Assembly (NCBI RefSeq): GCF_016863175.1
Contig: NZ_BOOJ01000012.1
Span: 248,001 to 312,000, forward strand
Direction: 5' to 3'
From: Paraplanobispora siamensis
GTDB taxonomy: Bacteria; Actinomycetota; Actinomycetes; Streptosporangiales; Streptosporangiaceae
Length of the DNA stretch: 64,000 nucleotides
In this document: positions 1-7,565 of the stretch, piece after piece
Position numbering within the stretch: position 1 is the first letter of the stretch
Layout of the letters: every line of letters begins with the position of its first letter
Notes under the pieces: generated by a model
Seen by the model: the letters and a program-made list of their open reading frames with translations, nothing else
Database searches by the model: none
What the model was told of the DNA's origin: nothing
Position numbers and translations under genes: made by a program

Positions 1-152
1 CCGGTCCGCCCCGCCCCCCGGTCCGCCCCGCGCCGGGGTTTCGGCCCGGCCGGGTGTCTCCGGAGCGGACATCCGTACGTTCCGGATCCGCATGACCCGC
101 CGGTCGAGGGGGAAGCACCCGGGTGATCACACGACCCCGGGAGGTGTACCCG

Positions 153-1634
153 ATGAGCGTGTTCCGCGTGAAGTCGGTCGAGCAGTCCATCTCGGACACC
201 GAGGCGCCGGAGCATCGGCTGAGAAAGGAGCTCACGGCGCTCGACCTGACCGTGTTCGGCATCGGCGTCATCGTGGGGACCGGCATCTTCGTGCTCACCG
301 GCAGGGTGGCCAAGGAGCTGGCCGGGCCCTCGGTCGCCCTGTCGTTCGTGGCGGCCGCGGTCGTCTGCGCGCTGGCGGCGCTCTGCTACGCCGAGTTCGC
401 CTCCACCGTCCCGGTGGCCGGTTCGGCCTACACCTTCTCCTTCGCGACACTGGGCGAGTTCCCCGCCTGGATCATCGGGTGGGACCTCATCCTGGAGATG
501 ATGCTCGGCGCCGCGGTCGTCGCGGTGGGCTGGTCGGGATACCTGGCCTCGCTGCTGTCGTCCTTCGGCATCAACCTGCCCGCCTCGCTGGCGGGCGACG
601 ATCCGGTCTTCAACCTGCCCGCCGCGCTCATCGTGCTGGTCCTCACCGCGGTGCTGGTGGCCGGGGTGAAGCTGTCGTCGCGGCTCAACCTGGCCGTGGT
701 CGCGATCAAGGTCACAGTGATCCTGCTGGTCATCCTGGCGGGACTGTTCTTCGTCGAGGGCGCCAACTACACGCCGTTCATCCCGCCCGCCGAGCAGACC
801 CCGGCCGTCGAGGGGCTGTCCGCGCCGCTGATCCAGGTGATGTTCGGGATCACCCCGGTGGCCTTCGGCGTCATGGGCATCTTCAGCGCCGCCGCGATCG
901 TGTTCTTCGCCTACATCGGCTTCGACGTGGTGGCCACCGCCGCCGAGGAGACCCGCAGGCCGCAGCGGGACCTGCCGATCGGCATCATCGCCTCGCTGGT
1001 CATCTGCACGATCCTGTACGTGGCGGTCTCCCTGGTCGTCGTCGGCATGCAGCCGTACCGGGAGCTGAGCGAGGCCGCCCCGCTCGCCGACGCGTTCAAG
1101 GCGGTCGGCCAGACCTGGGCGGCGACGCTGATCAGCATCGGCGCGCTGGCCGGTCTGACCACGGTCGTGATGATCCTCATGCTGGGCCAGTCGCGGGTGA
1201 TGTTCTCCATGTGCCGCGACAACCTGCTGCCCCGCGGCCTGGCCAGGGTGCACCCGGTGTACGGCACGCCGTACCGGATCACCATCCTGCTGGGCGTGAT
1301 CATCGCGATCCTGGCCGGGCTGGTGCCGCTGTCCACGATCGCCGAGCTGGTCAACATCGGCACGCTCTTCGCGTTCGTGGTCGTCTCGATCGCGGTGGTG
1401 ATCCTGCGCCGCACCCGGCCCGACCTGCCGCGCTCCTTCCGCACCCCGCTGGTCCCGCTGGTGCCCATCCTGTCGGTGCTGGCCTGCCTCTACCTGATGA
1501 TCAACCTTCCGGTGGAGACCTGGCTGCGCTTCCTGGCGTGGATGCTCGTCGGGGTCGTGATCTACTTCCTGTACGGCTACCGCCACAGCCGCGTGGCCGA
1601 CCGGCCGATGGGCGGCTCGGTGAAGGACGGCTGA
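153..1634 (+). CDS. APC-family amino acid permease
   Basis: This is a 493-residue polytopic membrane protein that should move amino acids across the cytoplasmic membrane. The first membrane segment carries the glycine-rich APC signature GIGVIVGTGIFVLTG, preceded by a cytoplasmic LRKELTALDLTVFG segment typical of the cationic amino acid transporter branch (YfnA/CAT-like). About twelve hydrophobic segments follow, and EETRRPQRDLPIGI is the conserved family loop. I chose the ATG at 153 because GGGAGGTG lies 6-13 nt upstream; an in-frame start at 123 has no ribosome site. The last 58 bp overlap the 3' end of the convergent acyltransferase gene. The substrate cannot be told from sequence. Confidence 0.9.
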   Translation: MSVFRVKSVEQSISDTEAPEHRLRKELTALDLTVFGIGVIVGTGIFVLTGRVAKELAGPSVALSFVAAAVVCALAALCYAEFASTVPVAGSAYTFSFATLGEFPAWIIGWDLILEMMLGAAVVAVGWSGYLASLLSSFGINLPASLAGDDPVFNLPAALIVLVLTAVLVAGVKLSSRLNLAVVAIKVTVILLVILAGLFFVEGANYTPFIPPAEQTPAVEGLSAPLIQVMFGITPVAFGVMGIFSAAAIVFFAYIGFDVVATAAEETRRPQRDLPIGIIASLVICTILYVAVSLVVVGMQPYRELSEAAPLADAFKAVGQTWAATLISIGALAGLTTVVMILMLGQSRVMFSMCRDNLLPRGLARVHPVYGTPYRITILLGVIIAILAGLVPLSTIAELVNIGTLFAFVVVSIAVVILRRTRPDLPRSFRTPLVPLVPILSVLACLYLMINLPVETWLRFLAWMLVGVVIYFLYGYRHSRVADRPMGGSVKDG

Positions 1635-2746
1635 GGGGCGGGCCCGCGCTCCGTCCGGCGGCCGGGCATGTCGAACAGGACACGCCCGGCCCCGGCCGCG
1701 CCCAGCACCCGGTGCAGCAGGAGGCAGATCCAGGTGACGGCGCCGGTCAGGACGAGCGGCTGGACGACGGCGACGACGGTCGGCCACGGGCCCTCGAGCC
1801 GGGACAGCGGCCCGGCCAGCGCCAGGCCGAGCAGCGCGAGGACCGGCATGTGCACGACGTAGATCGGCAACGTCTGCCGGCCGATGCCCGTCAGCAGCCT
1901 CGCCAGGGCGTTCCAGCGGCTCAGCACGGCCGCCGCGGTCACACCGAAGACCGTGGCGGTCGCCGAGACGAGGGGCCACACGCCCGGGACGTCCTGGGAG
2001 CGCGTGACGGTCATGGCCAGCAGCGCCGAGCCGTACACGCCCCCGGTCAGGACGAGCAGCCTCCAGTCCGCCGCCGCGGCCAGCCGCTCGACGGCCGGGC
2101 GGAAGTACAGCCCGACCAGGAAGAACACCAGGTTCTGGTACAGCCCGGCGCGGTTGCCGGGCGCCGCGACCAGGTCGGCGGAGGCGAGGACCGACAGCGC
2201 CAGGGCCGGACCCAGCACGAGGATCCGCGGGAAGCGCCGGGTCAGCTTGGCGATCACGAAGTACAGCGCCAGCGCGTACAGGTACCACAGGTTGGACGGC
2301 GTGACCGTGAGCTGCTCCAGCAGCCCGGTCGCGCTCGTGGCCCGGTCGGTGGGGAAGTCCGGCGTCGTGCTCAGCAGCGCGGTGTGGACCAGCAGCCACA
2401 GGACGTACAGGTACAGGAACCTGGCCACCCGCGACCGGGCGACCACCCGCCACGGCCGGTTCACCGCGCCGAGCGCGAACATGCCCGAGATGGCGAAGAA
2501 CAGCGGCATCCGCAACGGCAGGAGCAGCTCGCCCAGGGCGCCCCACGCTCCCGGGACCGGCAGGGCGAGCCGCCAGTCGAGCTGGAGGTACTGCTTGGCG
2601 ACCACGTGCCACAGGACCACCAGCAGGATGCACACGCCCTTGGCGGTGTCGGCCCACCCGATCCGCCGCGGGCCGGGCGCCGCGGCCTGCGGCGTGCCGG
2701 CGGCGGGCGGGATGAGGGCCGGGGGCGCGGAGCGGAGGGTGGTCAT
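1577..2746 (-). CDS. Membrane acyltransferase (acyltransferase 3/OpgC-like)
   Basis: The 389-residue product has about ten hydrophobic segments and the layout of integral membrane acyltransferases, which O-acylate sugars or surface polymers. After a short Pro/Ala-rich cytoplasmic tail comes RIGWADTAKGVCILLVVLWH, where the Asp and the His in the first helix match the conserved AT3 motif, followed by RMPLFFAISGMFA. The start at 2746 has GGGAGA upstream. Two near-identical 17-bp direct repeats lie in the upstream region. The C-terminal tail of about 30 charged residues is encoded in the part that overlaps the permease gene, so it may be dispensable. The acyl donor and target are unknown. Confidence 0.82.
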   Translation of the reverse strand: MTTLRSAPPALIPPAAGTPQAAAPGPRRIGWADTAKGVCILLVVLWHVVAKQYLQLDWRLALPVPGAWGALGELLLPLRMPLFFAISGMFALGAVNRPWRVVARSRVARFLYLYVLWLLVHTALLSTTPDFPTDRATSATGLLEQLTVTPSNLWYLYALALYFVIAKLTRRFPRILVLGPALALSVLASADLVAAPGNRAGLYQNLVFFLVGLYFRPAVERLAAAADWRLLVLTGGVYGSALLAMTVTRSQDVPGVWPLVSATATVFGVTAAAVLSRWNALARLLTGIGRQTLPIYVVHMPVLALLGLALAGPLSRLEGPWPTVVAVVQPLVLTGAVTWICLLLHRVLGAAGAGRVLFDMPGRRTERGPAPQPSFTEPPIGRSATRLWR

Positions 2747-2852
2747 GGCGGTCTCCCGTGGGCGAGAGCCCGCCGAGGCGGGCCGTCCGGGTCACCGGCC
2801 ACCGCGGCCGGCGCACCCGACGATGCCGCCGGGACGGATCGCTCACCTCCGC

Positions 2853-2892
2853 ATAATCCACACAACGACTGCGTGATAATCCACAGAACGAC
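2853..2892. repeat. Two direct 17-bp repeats upstream of the acyltransferase gene
   Basis: ATAATCCACA followed by C or G and AACGAC occurs at 2853-2869 and 2876-2892, a 23-bp period with one mismatch. On the minus strand each copy reads GTGGATTAT, so each could supply a -10-like element or a tandem protein-binding site for the acyltransferase gene, whose start is about 110 nt away. The role is inferred. Confidence 0.5.
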
Positions 2893-2953
2893 CGGGAGAA
2901 ACGCGTCCGCCCTCCGTCCCGGGCAGGGGACGGAGGGCGGGGAGCGGAACGGG

Positions 2954-5023
2954 TCAGGCGGGGACGGAGGCCACGCCCGGCTCCAGGAACCGCGGCCGGG
3001 CGATGCCGGCGCGGTCCAGGTAAGGGGTGATGCCGCCCAGGTGGAACGGCCAGCCCGCGCCCAGGATCATGCACAGGTCGATGTCCTGCGCCGCGGCGAC
3101 CACGCCCTCCTCCAGCATGATGCGGATCTCCTGCTCCAGGGCCCGCAGCACGCGCTCGCGCACCTGCTCGGCCGTGGACGGGGAGGTCCCGCCGGAGAAG
3201 ATCGCCACCGCCTCGGGGTCGAGGGAGAAGTCGGCGCCGTAGACGCCGGGCTTGCCCGCCGCGACCAGCTTGGCCATGTTCTGCGAGACGCCGAAGCGCT
3301 CGGGGAAGGCGGCGTGCAGCGTCTCGGAGACATGCAGGCCGACGGCCGGGCCGACCAGCTGCAGCAGCGCGAACGGGGTCATCGGCAGGCCCAGGTCGTC
3401 GAGCGCGTGGTCGGCGACCTCCAGCGGGGTGCCCTCGTCCACGGCGGTGATGACCTCGCCCATGAAGCGGGTCAGCAGCCGGTTGACGACGAACGCCGGG
3501 GCGTCCTTGACCAGCACGCTGGACTTCTTCAGCGACTTGCCGACCGCGAACGCGGTGGCCAGCGTGGCGTCGTCCGTGGCGTGGCCGCGGATGATCTCCA
3601 GCAGCGGCATGACCGCGACCGGGTTGAAGAAGTGGAAGCCCACCAGGCGCTCGGGGTGCCTCAGCTCCGAGCCCATCTCGGTGAGGGAGAGCGAGGAGGT
3701 GTTGGTCGCCAGCACGCAGGTCTCGGAGACCACGGCCTCGACCTCGGCGAACACCTTCTGCTTGACCTTCATGTCCTCGAAGACGGCCTCGATGACGAAG
3801 TCGGCGTCGGCGAAGGCGTCCTTGGTCAGCGAGCCGGTCACCAGGGCCTTGAGCCGGTTGGCCTGGTCGCCGGAGATGCGGCCCTTGCCGAGCAGCTTGT
3901 CGACCTCGGCGTGGACGTAGGCGACGCCCTTGTCCAGGCGGGCCTGGTCCAGGTCGGTCAGGACGACCGGGACCTCCAGGCGGCGGGCGAACAGCAGCGC
4001 CATCTGCGAGGCCATCAGGCCCGCGCCGACGACGCCCACCTTGGTGACCTTGCGGGCCAGCGACTTGTCCGGCGCCCCGGCGGGCCGCTTGGCGCGGCGC
4101 TGCACCAGGTCGAAGGAGTACAGCCCGGCGCGCAGCTCGTCGCCCATCAGCAGGTCGGCCAGGGCCTGGTCCTCGGCGTCGAAGCCCTCGTCGCGGGAGG
4201 CGGTGCGGGCCAGCTCGACCAGCTCCAGCGCCCGGTAGGGGGCCGGGTTGGCGCCGCGCAGCTTCATGTCGAGCAGGAAGCGGGCGTCGGCGATCGTCTT
4301 GGACCAGTCGGCGGCGGTGTGGTCGGTACGGGAGACCGTCACCTCGCCGCGCAGCACCTGGGCGGCCCAGCGCAGCGACTCCTCCAGGAAGTCGGCGGCC
4401 TCGAACATCGCGTCGGCGATGCCGAGCTTGAAGGCGTCCCGGCCCTTGATCATGCGGTTCTGCGCGAGCGGGTTCTCGATGATCAGCTTGAGCGCGCTCA
4501 TAGGGCCGATCAGGCGCGGCAGCAGCTGGGTGCCGCCCCAGCCGGGTACCAGGCCGAGGAAGCACTCGGGCAGGGCCACCGCGGGCACGCCGGAGGAGAT
4601 GGTCCGGTAGGTGCAGTGCAGGGCGACCTCCAGGCCGCCGCCCATCGCCGCGCCGTTGACGAACGCGAACGACGGCACCGACAGCTCGCCGAGGCGACGG
4701 AACACGTCGTGGCCCAGCTTGCCGATGGCCAGCGCCTGCTCGCGCTCGGAGACCAGGGCGGCGCCCTTGAGGTCGGCGCCGACAGCGAAGATGAACGGCT
4801 TGCCGACGACGCCCACCGCGGCCAGGTCGGTCCGGCCGGCGACGGCGTCGATGGCCTCGTTGAGCGAGGTCAGGCCGCCGGGGCCGAAGGTGGAGGGCTT
4901 GGTGTGGTCGAAGCCGTTGTCCAGCGTGATCAGGGCCATGGTGCCCGCGCCGTACGGCAGCTCGACGTCGCGGACGATCGCCTTGGTGACGACCTCGTCA
5001 GCGAAGAGTTCCTTGATGCTCAT
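2954..5023 (-). CDS. fadB: Fatty oxidation multifunctional enzyme: enoyl-CoA hydratase/3-hydroxyacyl-CoA dehydrogenase
   Basis: This 689-residue protein joins the two middle steps of fatty-acid beta-oxidation. The N-terminal third is a crotonase domain with NGAAMGGGLEVALHC and LPECFLGLVPGWGG, which hold the two glutamates that hydrate the enoyl-CoA and the oxyanion-hole glycines. From about residue 322 comes the NAD-binding Rossmann motif VGVVGAGLMASQ, then GFHFFNPVAVMPLLEII with the catalytic His, and the C-terminal dehydrogenase helical domains. The ATG at 5023 has GAGGAGG seven nt upstream; an upstream in-frame extension looks like intergenic sequence. It is the second gene of a fadA-fadB operon, 78 bp after fadA, and the pair probably works as a trifunctional complex. 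Confidence 0.93.
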   Translation of the reverse strand: MSIKELFADEVVTKAIVRDVELPYGAGTMALITLDNGFDHTKPSTFGPGGLTSLNEAIDAVAGRTDLAAVGVVGKPFIFAVGADLKGAALVSEREQALAIGKLGHDVFRRLGELSVPSFAFVNGAAMGGGLEVALHCTYRTISSGVPAVALPECFLGLVPGWGGTQLLPRLIGPMSALKLIIENPLAQNRMIKGRDAFKLGIADAMFEAADFLEESLRWAAQVLRGEVTVSRTDHTAADWSKTIADARFLLDMKLRGANPAPYRALELVELARTASRDEGFDAEDQALADLLMGDELRAGLYSFDLVQRRAKRPAGAPDKSLARKVTKVGVVGAGLMASQMALLFARRLEVPVVLTDLDQARLDKGVAYVHAEVDKLLGKGRISGDQANRLKALVTGSLTKDAFADADFVIEAVFEDMKVKQKVFAEVEAVVSETCVLATNTSSLSLTEMGSELRHPERLVGFHFFNPVAVMPLLEIIRGHATDDATLATAFAVGKSLKKSSVLVKDAPAFVVNRLLTRFMGEVITAVDEGTPLEVADHALDDLGLPMTPFALLQLVGPAVGLHVSETLHAAFPERFGVSQNMAKLVAAGKPGVYGADFSLDPEAVAIFSGGTSPSTAEQVRERVLRALEQEIRIMLEEGVVAAAQDIDLCMILGAGWPFHLGGITPYLDRAGIARPRFLEPGVASVPA

Positions 5024-5074
5024 GCCGTTACCTCCTCGCCTGGCGGCTCGTCGGGGCATTCGCCGAGTCGCTGT

Positions 5075-5107
5075 ACTCACTGGCTCGCTCGCTGCGCTCG
5101 CTCACTG
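5075..5107 (-). repeat. GAGCGAGCGCAGCGAGC-type short repeat between fadA and fadB
   Basis: Read on the minus strand this tract is built of near-repeats of AGCGAGCG/CAGCGAGC. If translated it gives Ser-Glu-Arg repeats. It overlaps the fadA stop codon and fills about half of the 78-bp intergenic gap. I recall similar tracts in intergenic regions of other actinomycetes, but cannot check that here. No function is evident. Confidence 0.5.
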
Positions 5108-6304
5108 CTTCGCACCTTCCCAGGCGAGGTTCTCCCAGATGACCGTTCCGCCCATGCCCATGCCGACGCACATCGTGGTGATGCCGTAGCGGACGTCGGG
5201 GCGCTCGCCGAACTCGCGGGCGAGCTGGGTCATCAGCCGCACGCCCGAGGAGGCCAGCGGGTGACCGAAGGCGATCGCACCGCCGTACGGGTTCACGCGG
5301 GAGTCGTCGTCGGCGATGCCGAAGTGCTCCAGGAAGGCCAGCACCTGGACGGCGAACGCCTCGTTGATCTCGAACAGGCCGATGTCGTCGATGGACAGCC
5401 CGGCCAGGCGCAGCGCGCGCTCGGTGGACGGGATCGGGCCGACGCCCATGACCTCGGGGTCCACGCCCGCGAAGGCGTAGGAGACCAGGCGCATCTTCGG
5501 CGCCAGGCCCAGCTCCTCGGCGACGTCGGCGGCGGCCACGATGCAGCCGGTGGCGCCGTCGTTGATGCCGGAGGCGTTGCCCGCGGTGACCCGGCCGTGC
5601 GGGCGGAACGGGGTCTTCAGCGTGCCCAGGCCGTCCAGCGTGGTGCCGGGACGGGGAGCCTCGTCGGCGGTGGCCAGGCCCCAGCCCCTCTCGGCGGAGC
5701 GCACGGCCACCGGGACCAGGTCGGGCTGGATCTTGCCGTCGGCGTAGGCCTTGGCGACCTTCTCCTGCGAGGCGAGGGCGAAGGCGTCCGCGCGCTCCTT
5801 GGTGACGGTCGGGTAGCGGTCGTGCAGGTTCTCCGCGGTCATGCCCATGACCAGGGCGGAGCCGTCCACGATCTGCTCGGCCACGAACCGCGGGTTCGGG
5901 TCGACGCCCTCGCCCATCGGGTGGCGGCCCATGTGCTCGACGCCGCCGGCGATGGCCACGTCGTAGGCGCCGAAGGCGATGCCGCCCGCGACGGAGGTCA
6001 CCGCGGTCATGGCGCCGGCGCACATGCGGTCGATCGCGTAACCGGGGACGCTCTTGGGCAGTCCGGCCAGGACGGCGGCGGAGCGGCCGATGGTCAGCCC
6101 CTGGTCGCCGATCTGGGTCGTGGCCGCGATGGCCACCTCGTCGACGCGCTCCGGCGGCAGGTTCGGATTACGCCGAATCAGCTCGCGGATGACGCGGATC
6201 ACCAGGTCGTCGGCGCGCGTCTCGGCGTACAGGCCCTTGGGGCCCGACTTGCCGAAAGGCGTGCGCACTCCGTCGACGAATACGACGTCACGAGACGAAG
6301 GCAC
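5102..6304 (-). CDS. fadA: Acetyl-CoA acyltransferase (thiolase)
   Basis: The 400-residue product is a biosynthetic/degradative-fold thiolase that cleaves 3-ketoacyl-CoA with CoA, the last step of beta-oxidation. The active-site Cys is in IDRMCAGAMTAV, the conserved NEAFAV loop follows, the His is in GGAIAFGHPLASSG, and the second Cys is in ITTMCVGMGMGGTV. Start choice: GTG at 6304 with GAGGAG eight nt upstream. The open frame continues far upstream but only through the promoter and the opposite strand of the LacI gene. It is the first gene of the operon with fadB. A palindrome at 6344-6359 sits just before it and is a likely regulator site. Confidence 0.93.
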   Translation of the reverse strand: MPSSRDVVFVDGVRTPFGKSGPKGLYAETRADDLVIRVIRELIRRNPNLPPERVDEVAIAATTQIGDQGLTIGRSAAVLAGLPKSVPGYAIDRMCAGAMTAVTSVAGGIAFGAYDVAIAGGVEHMGRHPMGEGVDPNPRFVAEQIVDGSALVMGMTAENLHDRYPTVTKERADAFALASQEKVAKAYADGKIQPDLVPVAVRSAERGWGLATADEAPRPGTTLDGLGTLKTPFRPHGRVTAGNASGINDGATGCIVAAADVAEELGLAPKMRLVSYAFAGVDPEVMGVGPIPSTERALRLAGLSIDDIGLFEINEAFAVQVLAFLEHFGIADDDSRVNPYGGAIAFGHPLASSGVRLMTQLAREFGERPDVRYGITTMCVGMGMGGTVIWENLAWEGAKQ

Positions 6305-6343
6305 GGGGTTAGCTCCTCGTTGCTGGGTGGCTACCCTCCCCAT

Positions 6344-6359
6344 GCTACTCGCCAGTAAC
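6344..6359. promoter_or_regulatory. Inverted repeat in the fadA-fadB promoter region
   Basis: The sequence GCTACTCGCCAGTAAC has arms TACT and AGTA around CGCC, with outer G and C also matched. It lies 40-55 nt upstream of the fadA start codon. Position and symmetry suggest a TetR- or GntR-type fatty-acid regulator site. The regulator is not identified. Confidence 0.5.
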
Positions 6360-6476
6360 AACACTCGGTCCGTCCGGGGTGCGCGAGGGCCCGGTGGAGG
6401 CGGAGAATCGGGGGCGAGGGCGGAGCCTTCCCCGCGGCTGGGCCGGATGCGCGGGAGGTGATCGTCTGGCAGACTT

Positions 6477-6490
6477 GGAAATCGTTTTCC
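6477..6490. promoter_or_regulatory. LacI-type operator upstream of the lacI-like gene
   Basis: GGAAATCGTTTTCC is an imperfect 14-bp palindrome with arms GGAAA and TTTCC around a central CG. It lies just upstream of the ribosome site of the LacI-family gene at 6503, the usual place for autoregulation. The same arms occur in the perfect palindrome at 15671-15684. Confidence 0.65.
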
Positions 6491-6502
6491 TGGAGGTCGC
6501 CT

Positions 6503-7507
6503 GTGGTCACGCTCGAGGATGTCGCCAAGCACGCGGGAGTCTCGCTCGCCACCGCCTCGCGGGTGCTCAACGGCAGCACCCGTCAGGTGGGCGCGCCGCT
6601 GCGGGCCAAGGTCGAGCTGGCCGCCGAACAGCTCGGCTACCGGGCGAACGTCGCGGCCCAGACGCTGGCGCGCGGCGCCGGCAACGTGATCGGCCTGGTG
6701 GTGCACGACCTGGTCGACCCCTACTTCGCCGCGATCGCCGACGGGGCGATGCGGGTGGCCGAGAGCCGGGGCCTGATGGTCATGGTGGGCACCACGCACC
6801 GGGACCCCGAGCGGGAGATCGCCTACGTCTCGACCCTGAACGCGCAGCGGGTGCGCGCCGTCCTGCTGACCGGATCCCGGCTCGACGACGCCCAGGTGAC
6901 CCGGCGGCTGCGCCAGGAGCTCGACCGCTACCGCGAGAGCGGCGGCCAGGTCGCCTGCGTGGGTCAGGACCTGCTCGGCGCCGACACGGTGGCGCCCGGC
7001 AACGCCGAGGGCGCCGCCGAACTGGCCCGGGCCCTGGCCGGCCTCGGGCACCGGCGCTTCGCCGTACTCGCCGGGCCCGCCGGGCTGGTCACCGCCCGCG
7101 ACCGCACGACCGGCTTCTCCCGGGCGCTGGCCGCGCTCGGCCTGCCGGAGCCGCGGATCGTGCACGGCACCTTCGACCGCGACGGCGGTTACGCGGCGGC
7201 GGCCGGGCTCGCGGAGGCGGGCAAGGAGATCACCTGCGTGTTCGCCGTCAACGACGTGATGGCGATGGGCGCGCTGGCGGCCTTCAGGGACCGCGGCGTC
7301 CGCGTGCCCCAGGACGTCTCCGTCGCCGGGTTCGACGACATCGCCACCCTCAGGGACCTGGTCCCGCCGCTGTCGACCGTACGGCTCCCGCTGGCGGACA
7401 TGGGCGCCCGGGCGATGGAGCTGGCCCTCGACCCGGCGGAGCGGGCCAGGACCGAGCGGGTGGCCGGAGAGGTGGTCATCCGCGAGAGCACCCGCCGCCT
7501 GGAGTAA
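6503..7507 (+). CDS. LacI-family transcriptional regulator
   Basis: This is a 334-residue repressor. The N-terminal helix-turn-helix reads TLEDVAKHAGVSLATASRVL and is followed by the hinge. The periplasmic-binding-protein-like effector domain starts near residue 60 (NVIGLVVHDLVDPYFAAIA), and the C-terminal half contains VFAVNDVMAMGAL and SVAGFDDI. The ligand is expected to be a sugar or sugar derivative. The GTG at 6503 is chosen because GGAGG lies 6 nt upstream and the HTH starts immediately. An operator-like palindrome lies just before the gene. A perfect version of the same palindrome precedes the oxidoreductase operon at 12.5-15.7 kb, so that operon is its best candidate target in this window. 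Confidence 0.92.
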   Translation: MVTLEDVAKHAGVSLATASRVLNGSTRQVGAPLRAKVELAAEQLGYRANVAAQTLARGAGNVIGLVVHDLVDPYFAAIADGAMRVAESRGLMVMVGTTHRDPEREIAYVSTLNAQRVRAVLLTGSRLDDAQVTRRLRQELDRYRESGGQVACVGQDLLGADTVAPGNAEGAAELARALAGLGHRRFAVLAGPAGLVTARDRTTGFSRALAALGLPEPRIVHGTFDRDGGYAAAAGLAEAGKEITCVFAVNDVMAMGALAAFRDRGVRVPQDVSVAGFDDIATLRDLVPPLSTVRLPLADMGARAMELALDPAERARTERVAGEVVIRESTRRLE

Positions 7508-7565
7508 CCCCGCCCTCCGGGACCGGCGGCGCGCGGGTCACGGGCCCGGCGGTGAGAATCGAATC

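Noticed and set aside
2853-2892. DnaA boxes suggesting a replication origin
   Set aside because: TAATCCACA resembles TTATCCACA, but there are only two copies and no dnaA, dnaN or gyrase genes nearby.
92-6358. A 2088-codon open frame on the plus strand
   Set aside because: It runs across the permease and on the opposite strand of the acyltransferase, fadB and fadA. It is Arg/Gly/Pro-rich with no domain, as expected of a shadow frame in high-GC DNA.
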